Below are positions 54,817 through 63,589 of a stretch of DNA of 64,000 nt, piece by piece. Below the pieces are notes generated by a model that saw nothing but the letters and a program-made list of their open reading frames with translations, had not been told where the DNA came from and searched no databases. How positions within the stretch are numbered: the stretch's first letter is position 1; each line of letters starts with the position of its first letter. The DNA is taken from positions 24,583 to 88,582 of the forward strand of contig NZ_PDZB01000014.1 in the NCBI RefSeq assembly GCF_002743335.1, given 5' to 3'. The position numbers were made by a program, and so were the translations under genes. The stretch is from Sporosarcina sp. P32b. Lineage in GTDB: Bacteria > Bacillota > Bacilli > Bacillales_A > Planococcaceae.

Positions 54817-54896
54817 GGGATGGAGGCTCCAGTTGGCGGACGCTTTCCCATGGACCTGCGGTGAGCCCTCTGCGTCCCCTCCGAAGCACCAATCCC
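54817..54896 (+). repeat. GC-rich dispersed repeat, partial copy
   Basis: GGCGGACGCTTTCCCATGGA, then CCTGCGGTGAGCCC and CGTCCCCTCCGAAGCACCAA match the left and right ends of copy A with the middle lost. It sits in the gap between ruvA and the FMN reductase gene. Confidence 0.7.
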
Positions 54897-54968
54897 CTTC
54901 CCCAACACCTCTGCCAGCCTTTTGTTTTCTTATCGCATACTATTTCGCATCAAAAAAGAAAAGAGCTG

Positions 54969-55012
54969 TCACCAGTCGTCATTTAAAATAATGACGACTT
55001 GGACAACTCCGT
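54969..55012 (-). terminator. terminator of the FMN reductase gene
   Basis: Inverted repeat GTCGTCATTA/TTAAATGACGAC inside a longer GAGTTGTC..GACAGCTC stem, followed by TTTTCTTTTTT on the minus strand. Confidence 0.8.
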
Positions 55013-55021
55013 TCATCCTAC

Positions 55022-55588
55022 TTATGCGTGAGCCATTGCTTGCTGTTTCTTATGGAAAACGATGAAATTCTGTACAACCGTATCAAGGAATGCGATTGTT
55101 GCTTCGTCTGTAATATTTCCTTCTTCATCCATTTTCGTGTGAATAGCACCGATATATACTTCGTTACCTGGCAATAAGTTAGGCGCTAGTGCTGGGTTAG
55201 AAAGAATTTCACGTAAGTGGATCTGTGCTCTTACTGAACCAAACACTCCCATTGATGACCCTACGATAAAGCCTGTTTTACCGTGTAACGTAAAGTCTCC
55301 GCCACGTGACAACCAGTCCAACGCATTTTTCATTGCCCCGGGAATAGAGAAGTTATACTCCGGTGTCGCGAACATCACTGCGTCTGAATCTTTCACGTCA
55401 TCTTTAAATGTTTGAACTGCTACTGTTGGTTCGCTTTCAATATCGATAGAGAACATTTCTAAATCGTTGATGAGAACCGGAGTAATTTCCAATTCTTCTT
55501 TATAGCGCTTAGCCATGAATTTCACTAACTTTAAATTGTATGAAGTGGAGCTTGTACTACCGATTACTGCTTTTACTTTGATTGTCAT
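55022..55588 (-). CDS. NADPH-dependent FMN reductase family protein, 188 aa
   Basis: A flavodoxin-like fold of the YwqN/azoreductase-type group: KAVIGSTSSTSYNLKLVKFM at the N-terminus (phosphate loop), MFATPEYNFSIPGAMKNALDWLSR (near 72-95, the family signature PEYNxSxPGxxKNAxDW) and GFIVGSSMGVFGSVRAQ. It reduces quinones, azo compounds or free FMN with NADPH; the physiological substrate is not clear. It starts at an ATG with GGGAG upstream and stands alone. Confidence 0.88.
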   Translation of the reverse strand: MTIKVKAVIGSTSSTSYNLKLVKFMAKRYKEELEITPVLINDLEMFSIDIESEPTVAVQTFKDDVKDSDAVMFATPEYNFSIPGAMKNALDWLSRGGDFTLHGKTGFIVGSSMGVFGSVRAQIHLREILSNPALAPNLLPGNEVYIGAIHTKMDEEGNITDEATIAFLDTVVQNFIVFHKKQQAMAHA

Positions 55589-55742
55589 AATGTAAATCTC
55601 CCTTTTGTTTTAATATCTGCAGGACTTATCATAGCGCTTGCTCATTTTTATTTCTAATAATTTGCTTGACATTTGAAACCTTCTTTGCATGTAAACGTAT
55701 ACATATAAAGTAGTTCTACGTCTTTTTAAAGGAGGAAGCTAT

Positions 55743-56366
55743 ATGCGAACAATGATTTATGCGAGTTCTGCTATGTCGCTACTACTTGTCGGTTGTAATC
55801 CAGCAACAGAAAAACCAACCGAAGAAGTAAAGTCCCCCGCAGAAACACCTGTCGAAGAAATACCTGAAGAAACAGCAACTTTGCCGGAGCGTGAACCCAC
55901 AATGGATGTCGTACTATCTGTGGAAGGTGAAGACTCTACTATCACGATGGATCTCGTCGAAGGCAGCGATGCCATGTATTCACTGTATATTGATTCGGAA
56001 CGATATACGTTTGAGACCGGTGAAAAAGAAGACAAGCTCATGCCGATTGACGAAGTGCCTAAAGGGTATCCTGAGGTGAATATGACATTTCTATACGTCA
56101 AAGATCAAACTCCAGAAAGTGTAATGGAAGATATGGAACAGGAATATACTATGCCGCTTGAGGAAAAGTCAATTACTGCACCAATTAACGCGATTTCATT
56201 ACATGGTACTTCCGGAGAAGAATCGGATAGTGAAGTCGTGACGATCTACATGATGGAAGTAGACGGTGGCACATTGCTCATTAAGGAGAACTATTTCCTT
56301 GAAGCACAAGAAGGCCATGGCGCACGATTTGAACAGATGTTGGAGACGCTAGAAGTACGTAAATAA
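55743..56366 (+). CDS. lipoprotein, 207 aa
   Basis: Signal peptide and lipobox MIYASSAMSLLLVGC, then a Pro/Glu/Thr-rich linker to about residue 52 and a soluble C-terminal domain with alternating strands (VVLSVEGEDSTITMDLVEGSD, up to MEVDGGTLLIKENYF near the end). The linker suggests a domain held away from the membrane. No family is recognised. The ATG has AAAGGAGG upstream. Confidence 0.75.
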   Translation: MRTMIYASSAMSLLLVGCNPATEKPTEEVKSPAETPVEEIPEETATLPEREPTMDVVLSVEGEDSTITMDLVEGSDAMYSLYIDSERYTFETGEKEDKLMPIDEVPKGYPEVNMTFLYVKDQTPESVMEDMEQEYTMPLEEKSITAPINAISLHGTSGEESDSEVVTIYMMEVDGGTLLIKENYFLEAQEGHGARFEQMLETLEVRK

Positions 56367-56395
56367 ACAGTGAGAAATGCATTCACATACGTAAA

Positions 56396-56425
56396 AAGTC
56401 CTCATTCGTAATGGAATGAGGACTT
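56396..56425. terminator. terminator between convergent genes
   Basis: A perfect 12-bp stem AAGTCCTCATTC/GAATGAGGACTT with a 6-nt loop between the lipoprotein gene and the minus-strand GNAT gene. Confidence 0.85.
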
Positions 56426-56432
56426 AACTAGT

Positions 56433-56948
56433 CTATTTGATAGAAGGGTCTATGAACTTGGCCATATAATATTCGTCAACAAATTCTTCACCGATATATA
56501 AAGAATGTTTTTTAGTTCCTTCGATTTCAAACCCCATCTTTTTATATAAAGACAAACCTGCTTCATTTCGAGTAACGACCGTTAACTCTAAACGATGGAT
56601 AGTATGATGCCTTGCCCATTGATCCAACTCCATAAATAGCTTCGTGCCTACGCCATGTCCTCTGAAAGTTTCAGCAATCCCCACTACAATATATGCGCAA
56701 TGTCTATTCCGTATCACATCTCCACCGATAGCAAATAGATATCCTGCTAACTCATTTAGTTCATTTTCAGCTATTAAGATAGTGGAATTACCACTATTTT
56801 TTATACGGTTTATCCTTTGCATTTGTTGCGCATGACCGCTTTCTCTTTCCCCAGCTTCCATTAACATATATTCCGAGCTCGCTTCTACATGTTCCATTAG
56901 TCGAGAAAGTTTCTCCGCATCCGCTACTTCTATTTCTCTTACTATCAA
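56433..56948 (-). CDS. GNAT family N-acetyltransferase, 171 aa
   Basis: Acetyl-CoA motif AYIVVGIAETFRGHGVGTKL (near residues 84-103, RGHGVG) followed by the beta-5 motif LELTVVTRNEAGLSLYKKMG and FEIEGTKKHSLYIG, as in SpeG/RimJ-type acetyltransferases. The start is a TTG with GAGGAG upstream; an ATG a few codons earlier lacks a ribosome site. The substrate is unknown. Confidence 0.88.
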   Translation of the reverse strand: MIVREIEVADAEKLSRLMEHVEASSEYMLMEAGERESGHAQQMQRINRIKNSGNSTILIAENELNELAGYLFAIGGDVIRNRHCAYIVVGIAETFRGHGVGTKLFMELDQWARHHTIHRLELTVVTRNEAGLSLYKKMGFEIEGTKKHSLYIGEEFVDEYYMAKFIDPSIK

Positions 56949-56984
56949 TGGATCACTCCTCATTATCTGTGTTTACCTCTAGAT

Positions 56985-57296
56985 CGAGTGATATTGCTCG
57001 CAATAAAATGGCGATTAAATCTTGAATCTTGTTAAACTTCTTCTGATTTACTAAGTGGCTGCTTCAAAAATCATTTGTTTAACTCACCTTATTATGGAAT
57101 ACCCCTAAACCTGAAACAATGCTTATTTACCGTTCAGTGACGCTCTTGTTTGTTGTTAAGAAAAATATACTCCTCTTCTATGCTGTTCTTAGTACATTAT
57201 TTCACCCAGCGCTTTTGTGACAAGCGTAATTATGCTTCTTATATTAGTTCAGCTAATCCCGCATTCCACAATCGCGCCAACTTTAAATGATACTAA
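56985..57296. other. intergenic, nothing recognised
   Basis: No coding or RNA signature found. One stretch on the minus strand reads like a short transposon-type or gene-end fragment (GAATGCGGGATTAGC), but I cannot support it. Confidence 0.3.
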
Positions 57297-57842
57297 CTAT
57301 TTCCATACTGATGCATATTTCTTTTTGTATTTTTTATCCTCTTCTTTTTCAATCAAATCCAATGCAAGTTTCTTAACTTGCTCATCTTTTATTTCATCAT
57401 AAAGTTTTCTAAGGCTCTCGATAATATCATAACGAATCAACGTGTAATTTTTTTCATCGGTTCCGTTTGTAAATCTATTGGCAAGGGTGTTTAATACCAA
57501 CTCTTTTTGCTCAGCACCAGCTAAGGCAATTTTCCAAATGGATTTTAGACTATGTCTTGCTGTTACAAATTTCTTATCTTTTGTTACAGCCCAAACCATC
57601 GGGAAATCCTTTACCATTCTTTTTTCTGGATCACTTATCGCCAAATTACAGAGGAACTGTGCAGCTCTTGATCTTTGGTGGTTATCACCTTCTGTTAAGT
57701 CCGTCAGCAGTTGATCCCAGACTTCATAAGCCCAGTTTACTTTCTCATTCGTAATATCAAACAACTTCATAAGTGCTTCGTATTGTACTTCCTTATCTTC
57801 ATCTCTAAGGTTTTCAAAAAGCCTCTTTATTGTACTATCCAT
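57297..57842 (-). CDS. HEAT-repeat-like protein, 181 aa
   Basis: Helical repeat text: LFENLRDEDKEVQYEALMKL, WDQLLTDLTEGDNHQRSRAA (about residues 42-61), VTARHSLKSIWKIAL near 90-104 and a final LVLNTLANRF/YDIIESLRKLY pair, about four HEAT/ARM-type pairs. The C-terminus ends in a basic KKYKKKYASVWK tail. It resembles the single-domain HEAT-like proteins common in Bacillus. Function is unknown. It stands alone between two intergenic tracts. Confidence 0.6.
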   Translation of the reverse strand: MDSTIKRLFENLRDEDKEVQYEALMKLFDITNEKVNWAYEVWDQLLTDLTEGDNHQRSRAAQFLCNLAISDPEKRMVKDFPMVWAVTKDKKFVTARHSLKSIWKIALAGAEQKELVLNTLANRFTNGTDEKNYTLIRYDIIESLRKLYDEIKDEQVKKLALDLIEKEEDKKYKKKYASVWK

Positions 57843-57924
57843 TGAACTGACTCCTTTTTAATAATTTATACACCCATTGTTTTCTAAATATCACTCGTCA
57901 AATATTTTCTCTCTTTTTTGTTAA

Positions 57925-58167
57925 GTCGTAAAAAGACATCTAGCCTCTCCTTGTCAAAAGTCTTTTTTACACTCCTGCGCTGCAAACATTCATACATGTA
58001 CAATAATCCCCCTCGTTAACGGGATAGTGGTAGCAACCCGTGGAACTATGCTGCAGCCGGACACGTTCTTAAAAGAGAGCGTGATCCTCTCAGTCGTCGG
58101 CTTCCGACCCGAGCAACTAAGCGAATGCTTCAAATATTTTTCCGTAAACGAGCACCCGTTAGTGTAA
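57925..58167 (+). pseudogene. orphan protein-like fragment
   Basis: An open plus-strand stretch from 57925 to the TAA at 58165 includes a higher-GC piece with protein-like text (LVNGIVVATRGTMLQPDTFL followed by KESVILSVVGFRPEQL). It has no start codon with a ribosome site. I suspect a C-terminal gene fragment, but the family is not recognised and the opposite strand is also open, so even the strand is uncertain. Confidence 0.25.
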
Positions 58168-58216
58168 TAACATATCATCAAAATCCGAACTTATTTTTTC
58201 ACTTTTATCATTCATT

Positions 58217-58465
58217 TTATCTCTGCCTTTTCATTGTATCTCGTTTGCTTCTGACTTTACCTATACGTTGCACAATTAATCCAACTATTAAGCCGATAGC
58301 AAAAGGAAGTATTGCAATATTCGCATCAAAAATCAAGCCATTCTCTAACGGTTCATTTAGAGCAAATGAAAACCTAAAAAGAGACAAAGTAAATATATTC
58401 CCAATCCAATATAATAGAGCCATTGTCCCAACTGATGCCAATAATGGAAACCATAAAACTCTCAC
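58217..58465 (-). CDS. small membrane protein, 82 aa
   Basis: Two transmembrane helices (residues about 2-22 and 49-66, ANIAILPFAIGLIVGLIV) between short loops, with a strongly basic C-terminal tail (QRIGKVRSKRDTMKRQR). The start is a GTG with AAAGGAG upstream. It resembles small uncharacterised Bacillales membrane proteins. Confidence 0.55.
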   Translation of the reverse strand: MRVLWFPLLASVGTMALLYWIGNIFTLSLFRFSFALNEPLENGLIFDANIAILPFAIGLIVGLIVQRIGKVRSKRDTMKRQR

Positions 58466-58591
58466 AAAAGAACTCCTTTCAAGATTGGTTATTGAACAAT
58501 ATTTCCTTAAAACGCCCCTATTACTGAATAGATGATAACGCTAATCAAAGGTCACGCTCATTTCCAGTTAAGTTGAATGCTTCTTGTTCAT

Positions 58592-58740
58592 TCATTCAAA
58601 GAATTTCCATACGACCTCTCTCGACTCTCGTAAATCGCCTTCTTCATACCCACTCAAAGATTTTTCACTTCTTCTTTATTCAATCTAATCACTTTCCTTG
58701 AGATCTGAACCTTAACTCTATACATGCTTTCATCATACAT
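58592..58740 (-). pseudogene. decayed small ORF
   Basis: A frame MYDESMYRVKVQISRKVIRL ends at a TGA after a run of five A. A one-base shift gives a continuing protein-like end, SGYEEGDLRESREVVWKFFE. I read a frameshifted short gene of unknown family. Confidence 0.25.
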
Positions 58741-59353
58741 TTGATTTCTTACACTATAGCGCCACGATTCGTTTTCTATTACTTTAAACTAGTATATTGA
58801 ATCAATACCGATTTCTCCTTTAATGGAAGTTACTACTATTACATATATAAATTTATCTACTAAATTGGATACGTTTATTAAGTGTAACAAGTTTCATTTT
58901 TCCCAATACTTCATTACTACTTCCTACTTTTGTGAATTACACAGATTTGTGATAAGTGACTCAGAAGTGAAACGTGAACAACTATTCTACTCATCTATTT
59001 TTTCAAAAGCATGAAGTAGCTTACTCTCGAACAAAATGATTACATAAAATTAGTGAATTATAATTTCATGGCACCTCCTGAATAAAAATCAGTTAGTTTA
59101 TGTTAGGTATTCAGCCATTTCAATACTGAAACTACTCCTAATTTTACATCTATTCAGAAAAGCCATAAGCAGATTATTTTATTTATTCATGCAATATAAT
59201 TGTTTAAAAACTTCGTAGAATTACTTTGCATTTTTTGTCGAATAACACTATCATATATAAGGGCCAGAATTCCCTTACGAATTTAGCAAACTAGCCAGAG
59301 CTCTACCAATACATTGTAAATATGTAAAAAATAATGTAAGAGGAGGGAGTTTT
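58741..59353. other. intergenic, AT-rich, no gene recognised
   Basis: About 610 bp with no good ORF before tatA. The tatA ribosome site (AAGAGGAGGG) lies at the right end. It must carry the tatA-cassette promoter, not clearly identified. Confidence 0.35.
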
Positions 59354-59557
59354 ATGAGTTTGGCATCAATCGGTGTACCTGGATTAATAATTATCTTAGT
59401 CATTATTCTAATTTTATTCGGACCGCGAAAATTGCCGGAAATTGGTTCCGCTGTCGGTAAAACGTTAGCAGAATTTAAAAAGGCAACAAAAGATATTCTA
59501 GAAGAAGACGACAAGGATAAGAAAACAGATTCAGAAAAGTCTGAGTCTATAAAGTAA
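59354..59557 (+). CDS. tatA: twin-arginine translocase protein TatA, 67 aa
   Basis: One N-terminal membrane helix ([20 protein letters not shown]), the conserved FGPxKLPE hinge, an amphipathic helix ([19 protein letters not shown]) and an acidic/charged tail. TatA forms the Tat pore. It directly precedes a gene with a Tat signal, so it is probably dedicated to that cargo. No tatC is present in this window. The ATG has GAGGAGGGAG upstream. Confidence 0.93.
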   Translation: MSLASIGVPGLIIILVIILILFGPRKLPEIGSAVGKTLAEFKKATKDILEEDDKDKKTDSEKSESIK

Positions 59558-59631
59558 AGAAACGGTGCGATTATACTTGCCTCGGCAATTGTCGCCACAT
59601 TTCATGACAAATGTGAAGGAGGAACTACACT

Positions 59632-60471
59632 ATGACGAATAACAAAAATCCCAATCAAGATACTCAAGATTTAAGCCGAAGAAAGTTTTTGAAGAGTGGC
59701 GGTCTTGTCGCTGGTGGACTTTTAGGTGGATCACTATTTGGTGGTTTGCTAACGAATCAGTTCCAAAAAGGTACGAAGGATGAAACAACATCGCAGGCAG
59801 GCAAACAAGTATCGTTTGATGCACGTACGTTCTTCAGTCGAAATGAAGATTTCGCGTTGCTATCTGCTGCAACTGAAAGAATCTATCCAGAGAACAAAAA
59901 TGGCATGGGGGCAATCGAACTAGGTGTGCCTTATTTCATTGACCGCCAATGTGCAAGCAACTGGGGAAGAAATGCGAATGACTATATGGTTGGTCCTTTC
60001 CCATCGATTACAAAAACGGACGTATATGAAGAAGAAAAACGTCAAACAAATGAAGTCATCACATCGTCCACTGTTGTGAAGTTACCGGCTGGTACGGCTA
60101 ACTATCAAACGAAAATGACGAGAGGTACATTTTTCCTTGAAGGGCTTAACGCTATGGAGAAAACTTCACAAGATAAATTTGGTGAGCGGTTTGTTAATCT
60201 AGAACCTAAACAGCAAGATGAAATTTTACAAATGTTTGAAAAAGGTGAAGTGAAGTTCAGTGGGGTAGATTCCGCAGACTTCTTTAGCTTGTTGCGTCAA
60301 ACAACTATCGAAGGCGTTTATGCAGATCCTGTTTACGGTGGAAATCGTAATATGGAAGCTTGGAGAATGAAAGAATACCCTGGGCCGATCATGAGCTTTT
60401 TAGATAAAATCGAAGAAGAAGAGTTTATTGTAATGGAGCCTTCAAGTTTACGTAATTACCAAGGGCTTTAA
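59632..60471 (+). CDS. gluconate 2-dehydrogenase subunit 3 family protein, Tat-exported, 279 aa
   Basis: The N-terminus (DLSRRKFLKSGGLVAGGLL) is a Tat signal with SRRKFLK. The mature part (NEDFALLSAATERIYPENKN, GVPYFIDRQCASNWGRNAND, and near the end TTIEGVYADPVYGGNRNMEA) is typical of the small subunit of membrane-bound GMC dehydrogenases, which is needed for export and maturation of the flavoprotein. It lies 17 bp upstream of the flavoprotein gene. Confidence 0.88.
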   Translation: MTNNKNPNQDTQDLSRRKFLKSGGLVAGGLLGGSLFGGLLTNQFQKGTKDETTSQAGKQVSFDARTFFSRNEDFALLSAATERIYPENKNGMGAIELGVPYFIDRQCASNWGRNANDYMVGPFPSITKTDVYEEEKRQTNEVITSSTVVKLPAGTANYQTKMTRGTFFLEGLNAMEKTSQDKFGERFVNLEPKQQDEILQMFEKGEVKFSGVDSADFFSLLRQTTIEGVYADPVYGGNRNMEAWRMKEYPGPIMSFLDKIEEEEFIVMEPSSLRNYQGL

Positions 60472-60488
60472 TTTAGGAGGACGCATAA

Positions 60489-62237
60489 ATGGCTAAAAAA
60501 TTAGATAAAGTAGACGTTGTAGTCGTTGGTAGTGGTTGGGCTGGCGGTATCGTTTCAGCTGAACTTTCCAAAGCAGGCTATCAAGTCGTAATGTTGGAAC
60601 GTGGTAAAGATCAAACACGTTCAGATTTTATAGGTGTTAAAGATGAGTTACGTTATACAAACAGACATGAAATGATTGAAAAATTAACAGGCGATACGAT
60701 TACGTCTCGTGTTTCAATAGGCGATGCTGCACTACCTGTACGCTTGCAAAAAGATATGAACACAGGGACAGACCTTGGTGGCGGAAGTATGCACTGGGCA
60801 GGTTCCGTATACCGCTGGCGCTCATATGACTTCGAAATTCGTTCAAAAACAATCGAACGTTATGGAGAAGACAAAATTCCAGAAGGCATGCAAATTCGTG
60901 ACTGGGGAATTACGTATGATGAACTAGAGCCTTATTATGCTAAATGGGAACAAACGGCTGGGATTTCAGGAGAACCTGATCCACTTGGTGACAAGAGATC
61001 AAATGAGTATCCAAACCCACCGATGCTAGCTTCTCCTGCGATTAAGTTGTTTAAAGAATCGGCAAAAGAGATCGGCTTACACCCTTATCAAATGGCTTCA
61101 GGAAACATGTCTCAAACGTATACAAATCCTGATGGTGAGACATTGAACCAATGTATGTTCTGTTCGTTCTGTACAATGTACGGCTGTGACTTCGGTTCAA
61201 AATCAGATCCTCTTGCAACAGTTATTCCGACTGCTCGCAAAACTGGTAACTGTGAAATCAGAACCAATTCACTCGTCAGAAGAGTTCTTCATAAAGACGG
61301 GAAAGCGACAGGCGTTTTATATACTGACACAAGAACAGGACAAGAATTCGAACAACCAGCTGACGTTGTCGTTCTTGCGGCATTCACATTCTCAAATAAC
61401 CGCCTGCTCATGCTATCGGATATTGGTGAAATCTATAACCCTGAGACTAGAAAAGGAACGATTGGCCGTAACTTTACAGGACAATTCAACAGTACTTTCC
61501 TAGGTGCAACTGGCTTCTTTAACGACAAGAAATTCAACTACTATATGGGTGCTGGCGGATTAGGTGGCGCTGTAAGCGATTATGAAGCGGACTTATTTGA
61601 CCACACAGATCTAGACTTCATTCATGGTGGTGGAATTGAACTTCGTCAATACGGAGATGGGGCCATTAAGAATAACTTTGTTCCTAAAGGCACACCAACA
61701 TGGGGTGAAGAGTTTAAAGAAAAATCACTCTTCTATGCTTTCCGTACGTTAACGGTTTGGTACTCCGCAGCAGTTATGCCTTGGTGGCACAACTTTATGG
61801 ACTTAGACCCTACGTATAAAGATGAGTTTGGAGATCCAGTACTACGTATTACCAATAAATTAACAGATCAAGATAAGAACATCGCGAAATTCGGTATTGA
61901 AAAATGTACAGAAATCATGGAAGCAATGGGTGCGGACATTATTGATCAGGACGAAATTCCAGACCAATTTGACCACACTTATGGCGGAATGCACTATATT
62001 GGCGGCGTAGCTATGGGTGAAGATCCAGAAACGTCTGCGGTAAACAACTACTTGCAACTGTGGGAAATGGAAAACTTATTCGTCGTTGGCGGATCTGCAC
62101 TACCACACTTCAGTAGTCACCACCCTACCCCAACAATCGGTGCACTTTCATACCGTGCAGCTGAAGGTATTGAAAAATACTTAAAAGAAAAAGGCGGTCT
62201 CTTGACGCAGCCAAAATCTTCTGGCGTTAAAGCATAA
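60489..62237 (+). CDS. GMC-family oxidoreductase (FAD large subunit), 582 aa
   Basis: An FAD-dependent polyol/sugar dehydrogenase-type protein. The FAD-binding VVVGSGWAGGIVSAELSKAG lies near the N-terminus, GTDLGGGSMHWAGSVYRW near 92-109, and the C-terminal catalytic block ALPHFSSHHPTPTIGALSYR near 540-559. Residues C222, C225, C228 and C233 (CMFCSFCTMYGC) form a cluster-type motif as in bacterial Fe-S-containing GMC dehydrogenases. It lacks its own signal and should be exported with its Tat partner. A cytochrome subunit is not present here. The ATG has AGGAGGAC upstream. Confidence 0.9.
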   Translation: MAKKLDKVDVVVVGSGWAGGIVSAELSKAGYQVVMLERGKDQTRSDFIGVKDELRYTNRHEMIEKLTGDTITSRVSIGDAALPVRLQKDMNTGTDLGGGSMHWAGSVYRWRSYDFEIRSKTIERYGEDKIPEGMQIRDWGITYDELEPYYAKWEQTAGISGEPDPLGDKRSNEYPNPPMLASPAIKLFKESAKEIGLHPYQMASGNMSQTYTNPDGETLNQCMFCSFCTMYGCDFGSKSDPLATVIPTARKTGNCEIRTNSLVRRVLHKDGKATGVLYTDTRTGQEFEQPADVVVLAAFTFSNNRLLMLSDIGEIYNPETRKGTIGRNFTGQFNSTFLGATGFFNDKKFNYYMGAGGLGGAVSDYEADLFDHTDLDFIHGGGIELRQYGDGAIKNNFVPKGTPTWGEEFKEKSLFYAFRTLTVWYSAAVMPWWHNFMDLDPTYKDEFGDPVLRITNKLTDQDKNIAKFGIEKCTEIMEAMGADIIDQDEIPDQFDHTYGGMHYIGGVAMGEDPETSAVNNYLQLWEMENLFVVGGSALPHFSSHHPTPTIGALSYRAAEGIEKYLKEKGGLLTQPKSSGVKA

Positions 62238-62247
62238 TCAATATCCG

Positions 62248-62290
62248 ATCACCTCTCACTTGGCAATTCAAAAGTGAGGGGTGATTTTTT
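62248..62290 (+). terminator. terminator of the GMC cassette
   Basis: ATCACCTCTCACTT/AAAGTGAGGGGTGAT stem, then TTTTTTT. Confidence 0.9.
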
Positions 62291-62318
62291 TCTGAACTTC
62301 TACACACGATGCTTGCAT

Positions 62319-62639
62319 TTACACCGCAACAACTGGATCACGTACTACCCTAACATCATAGAATGACACTTTATTGCTAATAACGTATCCAGGCTGTCCG
62401 TCGCGATGTGAATGCGCTTCCTTAAATGCATCGCTTTTCGTCCATGCCTCAAAAGCTTCTTTTGATTCCCAACGCGTGCTGATCGTCACTTCGTCATAAT
62501 CTGGTAAATTATCCGTGAACAATACTTCCAGTCCTAAAAACCCTTCCATCTGCTCCACTTTTCCTTTTTTATCAAAACGCGTAACCAATTCATGTCCACG
62601 ATCTTTAATTATCTTATTTGTGTTTGTTACGATAATCAT
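62319..62639 (-). CDS. IsdG/HmoB-like heme-degrading monooxygenase, 106 aa
   Basis: A small dimeric alpha+beta-barrel (antibiotic biosynthesis monooxygenase fold). The helix [20 protein letters not shown] (residues about 57-76) and the following His carry the conserved IsdG-type Trp/His positions, and an N near residue 6 completes the N-W-H triad typical of IsdG-like heme oxygenases. It probably frees iron from heme in the cytoplasm. A Fur box lies upstream, consistent with iron-limited expression. The ATG has GGGGGAA upstream. Confidence 0.8.
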   Translation of the reverse strand: MIIVTNTNKIIKDRGHELVTRFDKKGKVEQMEGFLGLEVLFTDNLPDYDEVTISTRWESKEAFEAWTKSDAFKEAHSHRDGQPGYVISNKVSFYDVRVVRDPVVAV

Positions 62640-62698
62640 AATTAATTCCCCCTTTTATTCTACTAAAGAGTATAAATTCTTCAGCAACTAAGTTAAAT

Positions 62699-62717
62699 GA
62701 TAATGAATCTCATTATC
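62699..62717 (-). promoter_or_regulatory. Fur box upstream of the IsdG-like gene
   Basis: GATAATGAATCTCATTATC is a near-perfect palindrome, matching the 19-bp Fur consensus GATAATGATAATCATTATC except in the centre. It lies about 60 bp before the gene start, so iron repression is expected. Confidence 0.8.
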
Positions 62718-62736
62718 ATTGTCAACAACAAAAAAA

Positions 62737-62775
62737 CCAGTTAACAACTTTACTTGCTTAAAAGTTGTTGACTGG
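62737..62775 (-). terminator. terminator belonging to the YebC remnant
   Basis: CCAGTCAACAACTTT/AAAGTTGTTAACTGG stem on the minus strand followed by TTTTTTTG, 10 bp past the remnant stop. Confidence 0.8.
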
Positions 62776-62785
62776 CTAGCATTCA

Positions 62786-62868
62786 TTACTCATCCGATGC
62801 ATTAGGATAGACGTTCTGAACATCGTCGTCGTCTTCCAACGCATCGATCATTAAACGTTGATATATCA
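62786..62868 (-). pseudogene. C-terminal fragment of a YebC/PmpR-type regulator
   Basis: Only the last part of the gene remains: RLMIDALEDDDDVQNVYPNA followed by a short acidic end and TAA. The ALEDDDDVQNVY text is the conserved YebC C-terminus. The upstream portion is missing, replaced by unrelated AT-rich DNA, while the gene's own terminator survives. This indicates a deletion or insertion junction at about 62869. Confidence 0.7.
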
Positions 62869-63015
62869 AGGTTTCCATTCAAATATTTCGTACAATTATT
62901 GTTGGATATATCGTAACAGTATTACCACTAAAATGCGATATTTGTATGCCGTACATCATAATTGAAATAGAGTATTACACTTGTCATGTTTAAGGTGTCT
63001 TTTCTAAAGTAATCT
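62869..63015. other. junction region between YebC remnant and phage-like segment
   Basis: AT-rich, no gene recognised. The YebC break point is at about 62869, so the boundary of inserted DNA may lie here. Confidence 0.35.
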
Positions 63016-63568
63016 CTAATAACCTGTACGCAATTTATTAATATTGACTATCTTAAATTTACGGTCATATATATCTATTATATTGTTGAGTTTTAGACTT
63101 TTATCCAATTCTGCATGGTTAGGTGCAATCATGGTAAATTGTGATGTATTTAATCTAAATCCTCCGTTTACTATATTTATATTGTCCTGTTTAACAAATG
63201 ATATAAAGTGTATTCCAGGTTTTATTATTTCTTCATAAATCGTTTTTTGTGTCAGGATCAACACCTACTAACACTTTCTCAACAAAATCTGGCGTTTGTG
63301 CCCTATAATTACAATATTCAATTGTAGCTTTATATTAAACTTCTCAAGGATTGACTACATCTTCTACGACAAGATACGTACCTTCATTAAATACTACATA
63401 GTCACCTTGAATGAATGAATGAATGAATGAATGAATGTATCTCTTAGATTGCATTCCTAGGTGTGCCATTGTAATAACTGCTTGATGAGGAACATCATTA
63501 ATCAATACCTCAGTGGATAAACTATTGAATGTATCTTTTAATGATTGTGTGCTCATTAAGTAATTCAT
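63016..63568 (-). pseudogene. decayed phage-like structural gene
   Basis: Starting at the ATG at 63568 (ribosome site GAAGGGGG) the text reads like a small phage head-tail-type protein (MSTQSLKDTFNSLSTEVLIN, GDYVVFNEGTYLVVEDVVNP), then meets a TGA and a TAA in frame, continues as YKATIEYCNYRAQTPDFVEK, and after a one-base shift ends as NINIVNGGFRLNTSQF and DIYDRKFKIVNINK. Two nonsense codons plus one shift show decay. A (TGAA)7 tract lies inside the first part. Confidence 0.55.
63409..63438. repeat. (TGAA)7 microsatellite
   Basis: Seven perfect TGAA units plus TG. In the minus-strand frame it encodes IHSFIHSFI. Gain or loss of a unit would shift that frame, as in phase-variable genes. Confidence 0.9.
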
Positions 63569-63589
63569 CTATGTACCCCCTTCCTTTAA

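Noticed and set aside
58000..58110. tRNA-like or rRNA-like GC-rich stretch
   Set aside because: No cloverleaf or CCA-end pattern; better explained as a coding fragment.
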